Made by a program: the position numbers and the translations under genes. This document shows, in pieces, positions 42,194 through 55,528 of a DNA stretch of 64,000 nt. A model generated the notes under the pieces. That model saw only the letters and a program-made list of their open reading frames with translations, had not been told where the DNA came from and ran no database searches. Each line of letters begins with the position of its first letter. The stretch's first letter is position 1. The DNA comes from Margaritifera margaritifera (Eukaryota > Mollusca > Bivalvia > Unionida > Margaritiferidae): positions 3,190,501 to 3,254,500 of the forward strand of contig JAQPZY010001689.1 of NCBI GenBank assembly GCA_029931535.1, read 5' to 3'.

Positions 42194-43928
42194 GTCTCAG
42201 GTGGGATAAAGTCGAATACAAAGCCATGAATGAGAGTAGCAGGATAGTAAGTCATACGTTTGAGTGTATCTACACACTATGTATTCTGCCTCCTAGAGTA
42301 TTCAAACCAAAAAGCGAAAGTCAATAACACATCTTACAAGTCTGGATGCCGAGAACAAGCATACTGTATGACATTATAAACCTCAAGAAAGTCACCCGGA
42401 TGGAAATTTATCTTAATTATCTAGAGCAGTTAAAACCAGTAAGATTCGCATATCTTTCTTAGGTCACGATATGAAACGAAATCAGCATGCAAGGCTGCCT
42501 CATGGCGACCATTGACGTTATGGTATGTAAATTACATAGTATGTACTCACCTTTCGCGCACCGCTGTCATTTATAAATCAGACAAATATATCTCTCTGGA
42601 AACTGCACTGAAGTCCCCGTACAAAGACGCAGATTAGTAGGTCTGTTGGGAGTGTCTAGTTGAGTAGGCCGAAAGGTTAGGAAACCTATGGAGGACAGGA
42701 ATCATTTTTTGATCAATTTGATCATGCTGGTAGAAAACAAAAACAAGATCCACGCTATTTCGTCGTAGGTTCAATGCAGCTTACTTGTTCCTTGTAAGTA
42801 AAATGTGTTGTATAATAGACATTCAACGTTCTATTCTGTTCGTTCATTAATTGTGCATAAGCGGTAATTTCTAACCACAATCTCCCTTTCTACGTCAATT
42901 AGGTATAATTGGTGTTATTATGCTGCGAACAGAGGGTCACTAAAGGAAATTAAATTAATCACTTACCCACCCAGTTGCCGTTGGGGATGAAGTCAATATG
43001 CACTAAAAATGACTTTCAGGAAACAGAGCCTAAATGGCACAAGTTCTTTTACATATGCATGTGTGTTTAGACCAAAAGCGTCAGGTGAAAATACTATCTT
43101 TAATTTAAAATATGGAATGATTTCCCTGCTTTCTGAATTTGACTAATTTTGTAAGTCTCTTATATATTTACATTAACATCATGATGAGAATGATTTAGAC
43201 GTTAGAAGTTTGATTCTTTGTTACGTGTTAATAAAATAGTAAAAACCAATATATCTTTTTTCTTTGAAATAGGGAAAATATTATGGACATTAATTTTTCG
43301 CCCAAAGATGGAACATTTTCCGAAAGACTTATTGTTATTGTATTTATAAACCACCCTTGCTTAATTCAAGCAGACTTTTGATCACCAACTAATAGTGTTA
43401 AGCAACCCCAACCCCCAACCGTCCCCCCCCCCCGAAAAAAAAGGGAAAAAAAATCGCACAAAACAAGCCGGAGGGTTAAAAATAAAAACAAAAAAGGCGG
43501 TGGTTCCATAAAAAAAAATACTAAAATAAAAATAAAAAATAAAGAAAGAAAGAATAAATAACGATGAAATACATCGCCCTAATCTATTTTCACATTAGTT
43601 CAAATTAATTATGTGTGAGCGTTGTTTAGGACTGATTAAGTCAATGAATTTTCTGCTCAATCAAAACAGATTTTCGAAACATTTTCTCAGATACTGGTGT
43701 GATAATAAAGTTCATCAATTTTTAATGTAGTTGCTAGATTGCTCACTGACATGATATTTATTTGTAGTCCTTTAAATTTCGAATATGCGCCTTCTTGTTC
43801 CATCTTGTTCACAATAGACTAAAACCTTTTTCTAAAACTGAAGAAAAATTTTGCCTGAAGGAGTTGTTTTCAGCGGATAAAGTTAGAATGTAATGTTTCC
43901 AGAAATACGAGGGCATTGTTCCTTTGTC

Positions 43929-43930
<2 letters not shown>
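42194..43930. other. AT-rich intergenic DNA
   Basis: C-rich then A-rich low-complexity sequence at 43400-43560. No gene recognised. Confidence 0.5.

Positions 43931-44008
<78 letters not shown>
43931..44008. repeat. (TA)n microsatellite
   Basis: About 39 TA units, uninterrupted. Confidence 0.98.
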
Positions 44009-44012
<4 letters not shown>

Positions 44013-44536
44013 AAAAGAGGAAAAAAAAGCTTAAAATGTAATTAAGGCTCCAACGAATACAAGTATCTACATATTTAGGATAATAATCTGGCAAAATGAT
44101 GTATTTATACTTAATTTGGCTACCGAGATATACAACCCTCTCATGGGTGTAATTCGGGGATACTTTTTACTGTTTTGCTAAGCTTGCCGTACATGTTCGG
44201 ATGCCGAATGTTATAGGCAACCAAACACGCGTAGCCGGGGCAACTCTGAATCAGATGCGATGTCTAGATACAAGGGCTAAATTTAATACTAGGACAAGAT
44301 GCGCAAGGAGTGCAATCTGAAGCAACTGCTTGAAGAGTTTGGGCTAATGCCTGGTCAAGTATTTACATCATGGTGAAGCTACGCCAGTGATCTATGTTCA
44401 GATACACAATTAAGTAACTGCAGATATCGTCGGGAAAGTGTGAGTTATCGTTCCACTGGCCTGCAAGCTTTTTGCTTTGAAACTAATTGGAAAAACTTCA
44501 AAAGAAACGAAGTTCAAGGGTAAGTGTTTAAAATAA
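44009..44536. other. Intergenic DNA
   Basis: No gene recognised. Confidence 0.5.
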
Positions 44537-44756
44537 GACCAGTTATTATGTGTCAATTATTAAGACCAGTTATTATGTGTCAATTATTAAGACCAGTTAT
44601 TATGTGTCAATAATTATTAAGACCAGTTATTATGTGTCAATTATTAAGACCAGTTATTATGTGTCAATTATTAAGACCAGTTATTATGTGTCAGTTATTA
44701 AGACCAGTTATTATGTGTCAAATATTAAGACCAGTTATAATGTGTCAATTAACATT
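44537..44756. repeat. 27-bp minisatellite (8 units)
   Basis: The unit is ttattaagaccagttattat plus gtgtcaa, with one 30-bp unit. Divisible by 3, so the plus frame stays open. Not a gene. Confidence 0.97.
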
Positions 44757-45974
44757 CCTGTAAACGAATTTAATATTGTTGTTTTGTTTTTTTAGTTGTG
44801 TACTTGTAATTTATTGTTTTTTTATATGAAATTATTATAGAATCCTTTTGCTCTATATTAATCGATTACTAATGTAAACGAACTTATGTTGCCATTGGTT
44901 TTGAATATTTTACGTTAGAAATTTATTATGAAAGCCACAGGCGGAATAATTCGTTTCATAAAATGCCTTCAAAATCTTTCTTCGGTTTTTATCTGCAAAG
45001 AATATGAAATAAATACAGTGTCCCTTCTGACATCTGATTATATAAGTGTTAGGCTAGAATCATGCAAAATAGGATTTAAGAGAAATATTGCATACTACTT
45101 TGTAAATTCATGGCTAAACGTTGTAATTTTTACATGCTAGTGTTTGGAATGCATTGGATTTGTTCACTGGATTGTTTAAATCGTAATGTTCACTGAAAGC
45201 AGGTTGTTTTCATGACATATAAATACCTTTCGCTTTTAACCGAGAAACCAGTTAAAACTGTGTTTTTGTGGCTGGTTATTTTAAGCTACTTATTATCCTT
45301 GCTTTAATACGATGTTCGTGTTGGTCTCAAACTCGAATGCATATGACTATTATCATACATGTAATCCATATTTTAATACGTTTTCTGCCTAAACTATATT
45401 GATATTTGAAAAACGTTATAAAATTTGCAATAATGGCGAGGTAGCTTAAAAGCAGGCTTTCCGCAATTATCTCTGTTGCTATCTGCACCCCCACCCCCAA
45501 TCCCAGACAAAACATGAAACTTTTCCTATTTGTTGTGCCATTGAGCAATAAACGACAATAAGTTAAATGACCTTTTGAGAGTAACTTTCACATCAAGATA
45601 AACTGATCTTCATTTTGCTTCTTGTGTTCATACGTTTCCCCGTTATCATCACAGTTAAGATGGTTTGGTTCGTTCGACCTTCTTAATATGATCACGTCCA
45701 ATTTCCACATTTTGCATTAAGCTCTCTTCAATATATTATATTCTGATTTTTCCGTGGAAGAGAGAGGAATGGCGCTATAGGAACACAATCTTCAGAATTC
45801 TGAGGAAAAAAAATCAAACACATATATTACATCCAAATTATGTTATAAAATATGAATTAGAAATAACACGCAATCTAACATGTAACTTTCAACGGTAGAC
45901 GCAGATTATTGGCAGTATTTGGAAAGGTCATATAACTGTTTATAATGTACTTTATAAAAAGTAGTATTGACCGG
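44757..45974. other. AT-rich intergenic DNA
   Basis: No gene recognised. A 70-codon frame at 44928-45140 has no known motif. Confidence 0.5.
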
Positions 45975-46305
45975 ATCTAAGTAAAAATATTCACCTCTGC
46001 CTTATATGGTAACACGTGCCCTCACTCGATGGACTACTTCTGGCTACGGCTAAATAAAAATGGCGACGAAAACGTCGAACGGTGACCAATTCATAAATCT
46101 GGTGGCCACCAGAGGCCGACAATGACTGTAACCCTTTCTACTGACACAAATGCTGGAGAATCATTAGATCTAGCTCTCATCCAAAGAAAAATATATATCA
46201 TCCAAATTAAATAGAAAAAAATCTGCATACATCCAAAGACTTAAATTGCAAGGAGGAAAAAATGATTTATAACATTATTGAAAATGGACGGCTATTAATT
46301 GCAAG
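45975..46305 (+). repeat. Segmental duplication module 1, copy A
   Basis: It aligns with 47200-47545. Shared phrases are taaataaaaatggcgac, aaacgtcgaac, agatctagct and aaagacttaaattgcaagga. Divergence is moderate. Confidence 0.88.
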
Positions 46306-46317
46306 TTGCTGCTGTTA

Positions 46318-46320
<3 letters not shown>

Positions 46321-46375
<55 letters not shown>

Positions 46376-46392
46376 GAGAGAGACAGAGAGAG
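46321..46392. repeat. (GA)n microsatellite with CAGA interruptions
   Basis: It lies between duplication modules 1 and 2. Confidence 0.98.
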
Positions 46393-46409
46393 TCAAACTA
46401 ATCTTTGAT

Positions 46410-46600
46410 ACAATGTATCAGTCAGCAACTTCTCTTTCACATAAACAGTGCACTTTTATCCACTCTGATTCCAAAATAACATTGTTTTCTCCTTTACAAG
46501 GAATTTAATGAAACACAACCGACTCCAAAATGAATCTATATCCTTATTTGAGGTATTATCCAAGGCCGATGGACCACAATACCCTGGCAACAATCATGAC
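46410..46600 (+). repeat. Segmental duplication module 2, copy A
   Basis: It aligns with 49464-49622. Shared phrases are cttctctttcac, ggaatttaatgaaacacaa, aatgaatctatatcc and tggaccacaataccctggca. Both copies follow a (GA)n-containing microsatellite. Confidence 0.9.
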
Positions 46601-47199
46601 GCACTCTGCGCTTTTAAATTTACCCGCCACAATGACAGCAACATTAAGACAATCATATAATGGTATCTTCAGTTTTCTTTGATGTATTGCGTCATTGTTT
46701 CCTAATATCAATATTTCGTTGTTTTTCTTTGGCTACATGATATTCCATCCTTCTATCAAACTTAGTTTCGTTCACTGCTGAATGAGAATCGCTCCATGTA
46801 CGAGCGCGCTTCCATGGCAGTAAAGTAGCGTGTATTACTGCGCGGTGTTCAGGCTTCATTCATAAAATGAACGAAATGTGAAATGGTCAATAAAACGTTG
46901 AAATATTTTTTTTGTTGTTGTTTCAATTGTGTTATTTCTATAACATAATATAATGATTAATATGTTTGTTTTAAAGTATATAAGAAGAAGATTATTGACT
47001 GCGTGTTAACAAATATTGGACCCTCGTTCGTATGGCGTACAATGCCCTCGCAAGCTCGGGCATCCTGCGCCACATGACCTCAAGCCCAATATTTTTCAAT
47101 ACTCTGTTAATAATCTATACTTCTTCATATACTTTATGAATAGTCCCATTAGTTTAACGTTATTGCTACCGGTCAATATCCATCAGTATTATCCATAGT
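46601..47199. other. Intergenic DNA
   Basis: No gene recognised. Confidence 0.5.
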
Positions 47200-47545
47200 T
47201 GAAGTAAAAATAGTCACCGCTTCCTTATATGGTAAACATGTGCCCGCATTCGATGAACTACTTCTGACTACAGCCAAATAAAAATGGCGACAGAAACGTC
47301 GAACGTTGACCACGTCATAAATCAGATGCTGACAATGACTGTGACCCTTTCAACCGAAACCAGTGCTGGAGAATCAGTAGATCTAGCTTTCAAAGAATAA
47401 TATATACCATACAGATTAAATAAAGAAAATCTGAATACACCTAAAGACTTAAATTGCAAGGAGAAAAAAAACTATTAAAATTGATTTTAAAAAAAATTAA
47501 AAACTAAATATTATTTATAAAAACAAAAAAAATGGACGGCTAGTG
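47200..47545 (+). repeat. Segmental duplication module 1, copy B
   Basis: Partner of 45975-46305. It is not followed by the (GA)n tract or by module 2. Confidence 0.88.
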
Positions 47546-48645
<1,100 letters not shown>

Positions 48646-49253
48646 AGATCAGGGACGTATATTAACAAGATACGCCCTTGCTGAAATAATGCTCAGCACA
48701 ACAACAGTACTGATCAAACGTATTCAATGCATTGTTCTGTCAGAAACGTAGGATTGTATTTATATAATCTTGTGCTAGCCTCGCGTAACAGCCATTTATC
48801 GTTACTTACCCATACATACTGTAAATTGTCTATTTCAAACCAAGCAATCCGTCGTGAGACTGATTACGTGAACAACTTCACAAGAGAGCATCATGTGATA
48901 TATTTTTTAAAGAAACATTTAAAAAAAACATTTATGACACAAGGATGCTTAATCAGTATGTGAGAATAGATGCTCATCTCGCATTGTTCACACGTTTGTC
49001 ATTCTTTGTTCATAGCTCTAAAAACGATAAAATAAAAATAAAATCTTCTTACTCAATTATACGATAATCATCATACGGAATTAGGACATTGTTATTATTT
49101 TTAAATGTAAATTTTGTAGAAGATTTATATTTAGCAAGACATTTATTTTAGAAATTAAATTTAAGAATCATTATTGATTTTTTAACGAAGATTTATTGTG
49201 GATTTTGACACTGTGAAGTGCCATAAAAGAACAATATTTTGAACTAAGTGCTT
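48646..49253. other. AT-rich intergenic DNA
   Basis: No gene recognised. Confidence 0.5.
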
Positions 49254-49463
<210 letters not shown>

Positions 49464-49464
<1 letters not shown>

Positions 49465-49622
49465 GTATCGATCAACAGCTTCTCTTTCACGTAAACAGTA
49501 CACTTGTATCCACTAAGAGAAGCATTGCTTTATCCTATACTAGGAATTTAATGAAACACAAGTAGCTCCAAATGAATCTATATCCAAGACCAATGGACCA
49601 CAATACCCTGGCAACAATGCAT
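49464..49622 (+). repeat. Segmental duplication module 2, copy B
   Basis: Partner of 46410-46600, about 3 kb away, same orientation. Diverged by point changes and one deletion of about 20 bp. Confidence 0.88.
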
Positions 49623-49694
49623 GTGTCTGGTGAGAAACTTAGAAGCCTTGCCGAACTATTAATTTAATACGAAGTGAGAAATGGATAAATCTTA

Positions 49695-49812
49695 AAATTA
49701 CCGTATGTACTTGCTTATCAGTCTGGTCCAACTGCAAACAACATAGACCCTGATCAGACGGCATATCTGGGTCTATGCAGTTTGCGGCTGGACCAGACTT
49801 TTAAGCGTGTAT
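49695..49812. mobile_element. Foldback (MITE-like) element with nested hairpin, copy 2
   Basis: Outer arms tacttgcttatcagtctggtc and ccagacttttaagcgtgta pair with gaps. Inside, caactgcaaac faces gtttgcggctgg, and catagaccctgatcagac faces ggcatatctgggtctatg. Outer arms and the caactgcaaac, catagaccctgatc phrases are shared with 31108-31325. Confidence 0.75.
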
Positions 49813-52480
49813 CAATGGTATATGTGTAAATATGACACAGTTTAGGCTTTAATATTTGTCCCGAAAGTTTACAAGCGCAATAGACATACTTTGTAAAACA
49901 AAATTATTTTTAAGATGACTAAAGAGGGAATCCGATAATTTATGAGCAAACGGCCTTTATCTTTGATCAGTATCTGCATCGACTTCTTATTTTCAGCGGT
50001 CTAATATTATGTAACACAACATTTCTAAAAATGAAAGATTTATTTTATAAATTATTTTGTTTTGCTTTGTTCTTAAAAAAAAAAAAACATCAGCAAAAGT
50101 CCTATTCTTGAAGTTAAAATGGTTTATCTTATTCTATGTAAAACTTGATGATGTATGATAGCATCGTTTAATGGTTGTTGTTGTTGCTGTTGCTACGGTT
50201 GCGATGATAAATTTTGACTGGATTACATTTCCAACTATTCCTAGGTTAGAATAATGACATTGCTTTTCTGTTGGTGATGGAGAAGTACATGACGCGTGCG
50301 CATCAGTTATCACCTTCAATTCATAAAGGAACTCGTAGAATCGGAAATGAGGAAATAGGGAAAGTATTCCGAATAAATGATTTGACTCAAAACTATGATC
50401 AAAACACGAAAGACATTCAAAGACACAATTACATATTTGTGAAAAAAGATTTTACGAGCTTGAGAGGAATTGATGAAGATAATCATATTTCCCCTAGACG
50501 ATTTATACTTCCATTCATGCGTGCAGAAAATCGTTCAGGGACCTGATTATTAAGATGATTTTGCACTTACACATCTATCTATCACCCACCCACCATCCCA
50601 TTCATCCATCTCTTTCTTTCTTTCATTGCTAATGTGTTGCTAAAATTATCAGAGAAAATGGTTTTGAATGAATCCATATTTCTGTACTGTATGACATGTT
50701 AATAAGAACATGAAGGAATGTCTGTTTGCAGTATTTTGTTAGCTAAAAGGTGCATAGTTTCTTTTACCTTATACAGTACCCTTTCAGAAGATTCGCACTT
50801 GACACACTTTTTAGATGTCTTTAAAAGATAAATTGATTGCAAAATTTGTAAGAAAGTTTTTTGTTCTTTTCAAAACTCATGTTAGATCAACATTTAGACA
50901 TGCATCCTTAGTTTCGTGCCATATGGACCTTACATTTTAAGTAATTAATTTGCTTTTTAAATGACTTACACAAGTTTAACAACCACAACTATCAATCTTC
51001 TATTGTCTCTCTATTGAAAAGCATAATTTCCTCAATGTTTGTGGCTATTATCGATTTGACATTAGCAATGAATGTGTGGTGGTTCTGATAGAACAGTAAT
51101 TAAATGGAATTCAGTTTCTTTCTTTATTTTCGTTATTTACCTTGTATGCAAATTATTAATGACACGATAGACAGAAAGTGGATTTTAAAGTATTTTTTGG
51201 TGATATAAACTACAAAGTTCGGGAAATGTAAACTGTAAATAAGTATTTGTTATGAAAATACAAAATGTAATCAATTACACCTTAATGAGACTAAACGATC
51301 AAATGTCAATCAGTGAACAGAATCGCCAACGATTTTTTTCGTGGACAAGCGGTAAACAAACCAAAAGGAACAAACCCACCATAACTAACTAACTAAATGA
51401 ATAAGTAGATACACATATACATACATATAGACAGACAGAATGAAAGAGACTCATGACAAAGTATTTTTACTATTCACAAATTCGAGGTTGAAGTTTTCGC
51501 ATAATTTAAAGAATGAGTATATAATTATGATTGGCAGATGTTTTAAATCAGATTCAAAACTATCTTGTCTCAAAAAAAACCCCTAAAATTTTTCAGTTTA
51601 TGTAAATAAAAAGACAGACAGAAAGAATAAGAGAAAGATAGAAACTCTTGACAGTGTGTTCTTGGCATTCATAAATTCAAGGTTGAAGTTTTCAAATAAT
51701 GTCAACATTGTGTAATTATATTAAATGTGAATTATTTAGATTAGCTTCAAAATTATCTTGTCTCTTAAAAACATATGTTATTTTTCTTTTTGATTGCACG
51801 AAATGCTTAAATGGTTGGCCAGTGACTGTTGCAGCATGGAAGTCAAATATTTTATTGGCGCTAGAAATGTTGAACGATTGCCGTATCTGAATTAACGAGC
51901 TTCCATTAGGAAACCCCGTCGCCTGTTCTCCTTTCTTCAGACGTGCTGCCTGAACGCTAATTGTAAGGTCTCCTTCATTAGACCTCGTCTTGCGCTGATT
52001 AAGATAAAGTTTGTCTTTTAAAATCTAAATTCGATTGCTGAAGCAGCCGTTCTTTCAGAATTATTGTTATATTGATTGAAAGTTCATTCATCTAGCAACT
52101 CAGATGTTAAATTTGGTCATTTAAGAGTAATCAAACCAGACGTAAGGGGAAGCATTATTTTTTTTCTTAAAACTCCACTTTGCGCTTTTTTCATCCGAGA
52201 GAGGGAGGTTTTTATAAATACATGAGCGTTCAGGAAAAGGCACATTAATATTTTTTCTTATGTCGTTGCTGCACAAGAAGAAACAAAGATCACCTGATAA
52301 AAAGTGCTTTCTCAAAATGTTATAATGACCTGCTATTCTGTAAAAAAGGAAGAATACAAAACGCATATTGTCACGGAATTGTATGATTTATATCAATATG
52401 TATATGTGATCAAAAATGTATTCGGGTTTCGTTTCCGACTAGAGCGTTACTCGAGGGTTGTTTATTTTTTCGGCTCTAGT
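49813..52480. other. AT-rich intergenic DNA
   Basis: A 91-codon plus frame at 50271-50546 has mixed composition but no recognised family. Two related phrases (ttcataaattcaaggttgaagttttc and the like) recur near 51475 and 51665, showing a diverged local duplication of about 190 bp offset. No gene supported. Confidence 0.45.
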
Positions 52481-52690
52481 TATTTTGAAATACTGAGCGC
52501 GATTCACCCCGTGCTGCACGTGCAAATTGCCTGCAGTGAAAACTCACGTACCTAGCTGCTGCGCATATCTGTCACAGCTAGAGTACATATAGAGCAAATT
52601 CTCTATAAACAAATTACACTACGACGAGTCTTGTCAGAAAGCTTACCTCTTTACGAAAGCAAATCTTCAGCTGTAGAGGTATGTGAAATT
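52481..52690 (+). promoter_or_regulatory. Weak candidate promoter and non-coding first exon
   Basis: A locally G+C-richer patch (52490-52580) is followed by ctctataaac at about 52597-52606. Eighty bases further a splice-donor-like gag|gtatgtg occurs at about 52677. No coding exon can be joined to it here. This is a guess from composition and consensus only. Confidence 0.2.
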
Positions 52691-52911
52691 TAAGATAGTA
52701 TTCTTTATCACTATTCGTTTTATATGACATAATTGTTTCATATATTAGATGTTTTAGAATTTATTCTAAATTCTACAGAGAGTCAATACCTAGGTCATAC
52801 AACGCCATGATATTAGAAATACTGTAGTCTGGTTCAAGTTAGCTATTTGTTGTAACTGAACAGACGGGTATTATTTAATTATACGCGGCATGCATTGAAT
52901 GATTAATATAA

Positions 52912-53867
52912 TGTGTAACGAGATGTAATTCATGTGCGCGCATGCGTAACATATATCAATACAAAAGTACTAACCGTGTCATATGTACTACACGGTTTAG
53001 TTGTTATACTTTTAGCTGTCCTTATGTATGGTATGGTGTTGTGGAGCTGCAGAACTGTGTGGTTTCGTGTGACGTGTACGCTGTGTCTGGTGACGTTGTT
53101 TCGGAAGAGTGTACTGGTTTTCTCGATGCGAGGGACCAAGGCTTCTCGACCAGCGGGTCTGTGTTAAATGTGAAGGCTCTCGAGGGATCCTTCAACAGAC
53201 TGGGAGGGGTGGACCATGCGTGGTGGCTCCTTGACCATTGACTAGAGCGGGTGGAACCGGAGATACATCTTGGTCGTCAAACGGGCGCCACGATAGTTAT
53301 ACATATTACGTGTTCCATTTTATTGTCATTTTCACTATTGCTATCTGAGCAAAATTACATGTATTCACATTTCAATATCGCTATACGTGTGATAGATTCA
53401 TGCATTCCCATTTCAATATCGTTATATGAACGACAGATCCATAAATTCATACATATTCCAATATCGCTTGATGAATTGATAAAGTGATGAGTTAATAGAT
53501 TGATGAATAAATGAGTATCATATTGATAAGTGCATAAATCACATGTTTTGGTCACCCTTGGTACTTAATAAGACCTTGTTTATATTGGGATGTAGATCAT
53601 ATACTCTTATTTGTTGATTGGTGATAGGATGTTATTCACGTTTGTTTAAAATTCCATTCGTTAATTCATCTTTTGATTTTTCTTGTTGAGTTACTTGTTG
53701 TTGATAGTTCCATGTTAGGAACTTTATAATTTTCCTTATCTTTTTGTTATAATGGTGTCAGGTTTGTTCATTTTTAAATTGCGTTTATAAATAAACATCT
53801 TATTAACGCAGTTGCTTTCAGTGTCTTCACTAATCCAGTCCCAACCCGGCTTCATCCTTGTGACACA
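52912..53867 (+). mobile_element. Solo LTR with exact 5-bp target duplication
   Basis: The 956-bp segment begins TGTGTAACG and ends GTGACACA, with inverted TG...CA termini (TGTGTAAC against TGTGTCAC). TATAA flanks it at 52907-52911 and 53868-53872. An AATAAA signal at 53790-53795 lies near the right end, as expected for R/U5 in plus orientation. No internal region or partner LTR is visible. Overlapping open frames at 52934-53241 lie inside this LTR and are not host genes. Confidence 0.82.
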
Positions 53868-53872
53868 TATAA

Positions 53873-55139
53873 TCTTATTCGTTCAGAATCGGATATATTA
53901 CGAAAAGGAAATGAACGTATCATGATAGAAAAGTTGACTTTAGTTTTAATCTCAGTCAAATATCTGACGCTAATATACTTTGATAAAAGGTGTCAATATT
54001 TTCTTTAAAAAATAAAATGTTTATCTTGTGTCGGACTCAGCAATTAAAAGACATTATTGTAATTAAACAGATAACCTGAAAACTCTTGAACAATATATTT
54101 ATAGACTGGAGAAAACTTGGAAATATATACAGTCATTAAGATAGTTCTTCAGTAAACCTTTAAATTGATTCTGTGGTTTAACGTAAATATTCAGAATAAA
54201 GCTTAAAGTAACTGAACAGCTATAAATGAAAGTTGTCTATTTAGAAGGAATCTTTGTACTCTTGTAGCTTAGAAAAAATCCCAAGACCGATAATTACATA
54301 TCTGCCATGATCTCTTCGGGGATAAATGTTGAATAATCAAAGAGAGCAGAAATTTATGGATACGCTAATCGAGATTAGTTTCGTGAATAAATATCGATCT
54401 CTAAAAATTGAACAGGATTTTCTAATTTCCTCTGAAGCAAACGCTTGCGCATGGCTTGTACGGGTGTAATTATTTTGTCATAATAAGTTTTATGGCCCAA
54501 ATTAAATAAGATAATGGTTCATACGGGACATTGCTGGCAACTGCAGAGAATGAGCAAAAGCAAATGAACATACATCGAGCAATTGTTATCACTGTAATTT
54601 GTAAGATAACATGGTACAATTATTCAACAACAAAAATTAATTTCTACTTGGAAACTACACCGTATCACACAGTGATGGGGGAAAACACAAAATGCTTCGA
54701 GACCAAGAAACGATTGGGACAACAGTAAAGGGATTACTGTCATCCCCGATGTCATGACCACAACTGCTTCGTATAGCAATCAGCATCTAGTAGTGGTCGT
54801 TAATAGCGTTCTCCGAATTATATAATTGTTTTTAGCTGACCTCTACAAAGCAGATGTAAGGTATTGTTCTACCCCCGGCGTCCGCGTTGGCATCCGCACA
54901 TAAAGAAGCATATGCATATGTATACCCTCACTGAATGTCAACCATTCTTTCTTCCTAGGTCCTAGGCAACTATTTGGAGTGGGTTTAATAGCACCTGCTC
55001 CCATGAGAGGGGGATGAAGGGGCTACATTTGTACTTACATGTACATTAATTGTACATTCTTGGTTAAGTTTTTATATTTTGCCCAAGTTTTTTGCACACT
55101 GTATAAATACTGTTATACCTGGAATCATGAAACTTGGTG
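53873..55139. other. AT-rich intergenic DNA
   Basis: No gene recognised. Confidence 0.5.
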
Positions 55140-55307
55140 AGGAAATGCACCTTGGTGAGTACTAGACCTTTATCAGTGTAGGTCATTGTGACCTATATTT
55201 CGCGCTTCACAGAATTTGCTTAAATTGTTTGGTTTCATCATTTCACATTTTACTGGCTCAGGTTAAGGTTTCTCATTTAGCTCATGACCAATTAGGTTTT
55301 CTGCAAC

Positions 55308-55310
<3 letters not shown>

Positions 55311-55392
<82 letters not shown>
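55311..55392. repeat. (TA)n microsatellite, left block
   Basis: About 40 TA units inside the 290-bp array. Confidence 0.98.
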
Positions 55393-55397
<5 letters not shown>

Positions 55398-55404
55398 TAA
55401 TAAA

Positions 55405-55436
55405 TAAATAATATTATCATACAGGTTAGAGAATTG

Positions 55437-55437
<1 letters not shown>
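55405..55437 (-). mobile_element. SINE-type 3' end fragment embedded in a (TA)n tract
   Basis: atattatcatacaggttaga plus gaattgtaatt matches the 3' end of the minus-strand SINE at 41153 and the copy at 41549. It is followed on its 3' side by ATTT/ATT repeats and sits between two (TA)n blocks. Confidence 0.65.
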
Positions 55438-55500
<63 letters not shown>

Positions 55501-55528
55501 TACACATATATACACACACACACACACA
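55438..55528. repeat. (TA)n microsatellite, right block, ending in (AC)n
   Basis: (TA)n of about 50 bp, then acacatat repeats and (CA)n. Confidence 0.98.

Noticed and set aside
50271..50546. 91-codon frame as a gene
   Set aside because: No domain, no flanking splice evidence and no recognised relative, so I left it as intergenic.
52942..53241. Plus-strand 99-codon frame as a host exon
   Set aside because: It lies wholly inside a segment bounded by LTR termini and a target duplication.
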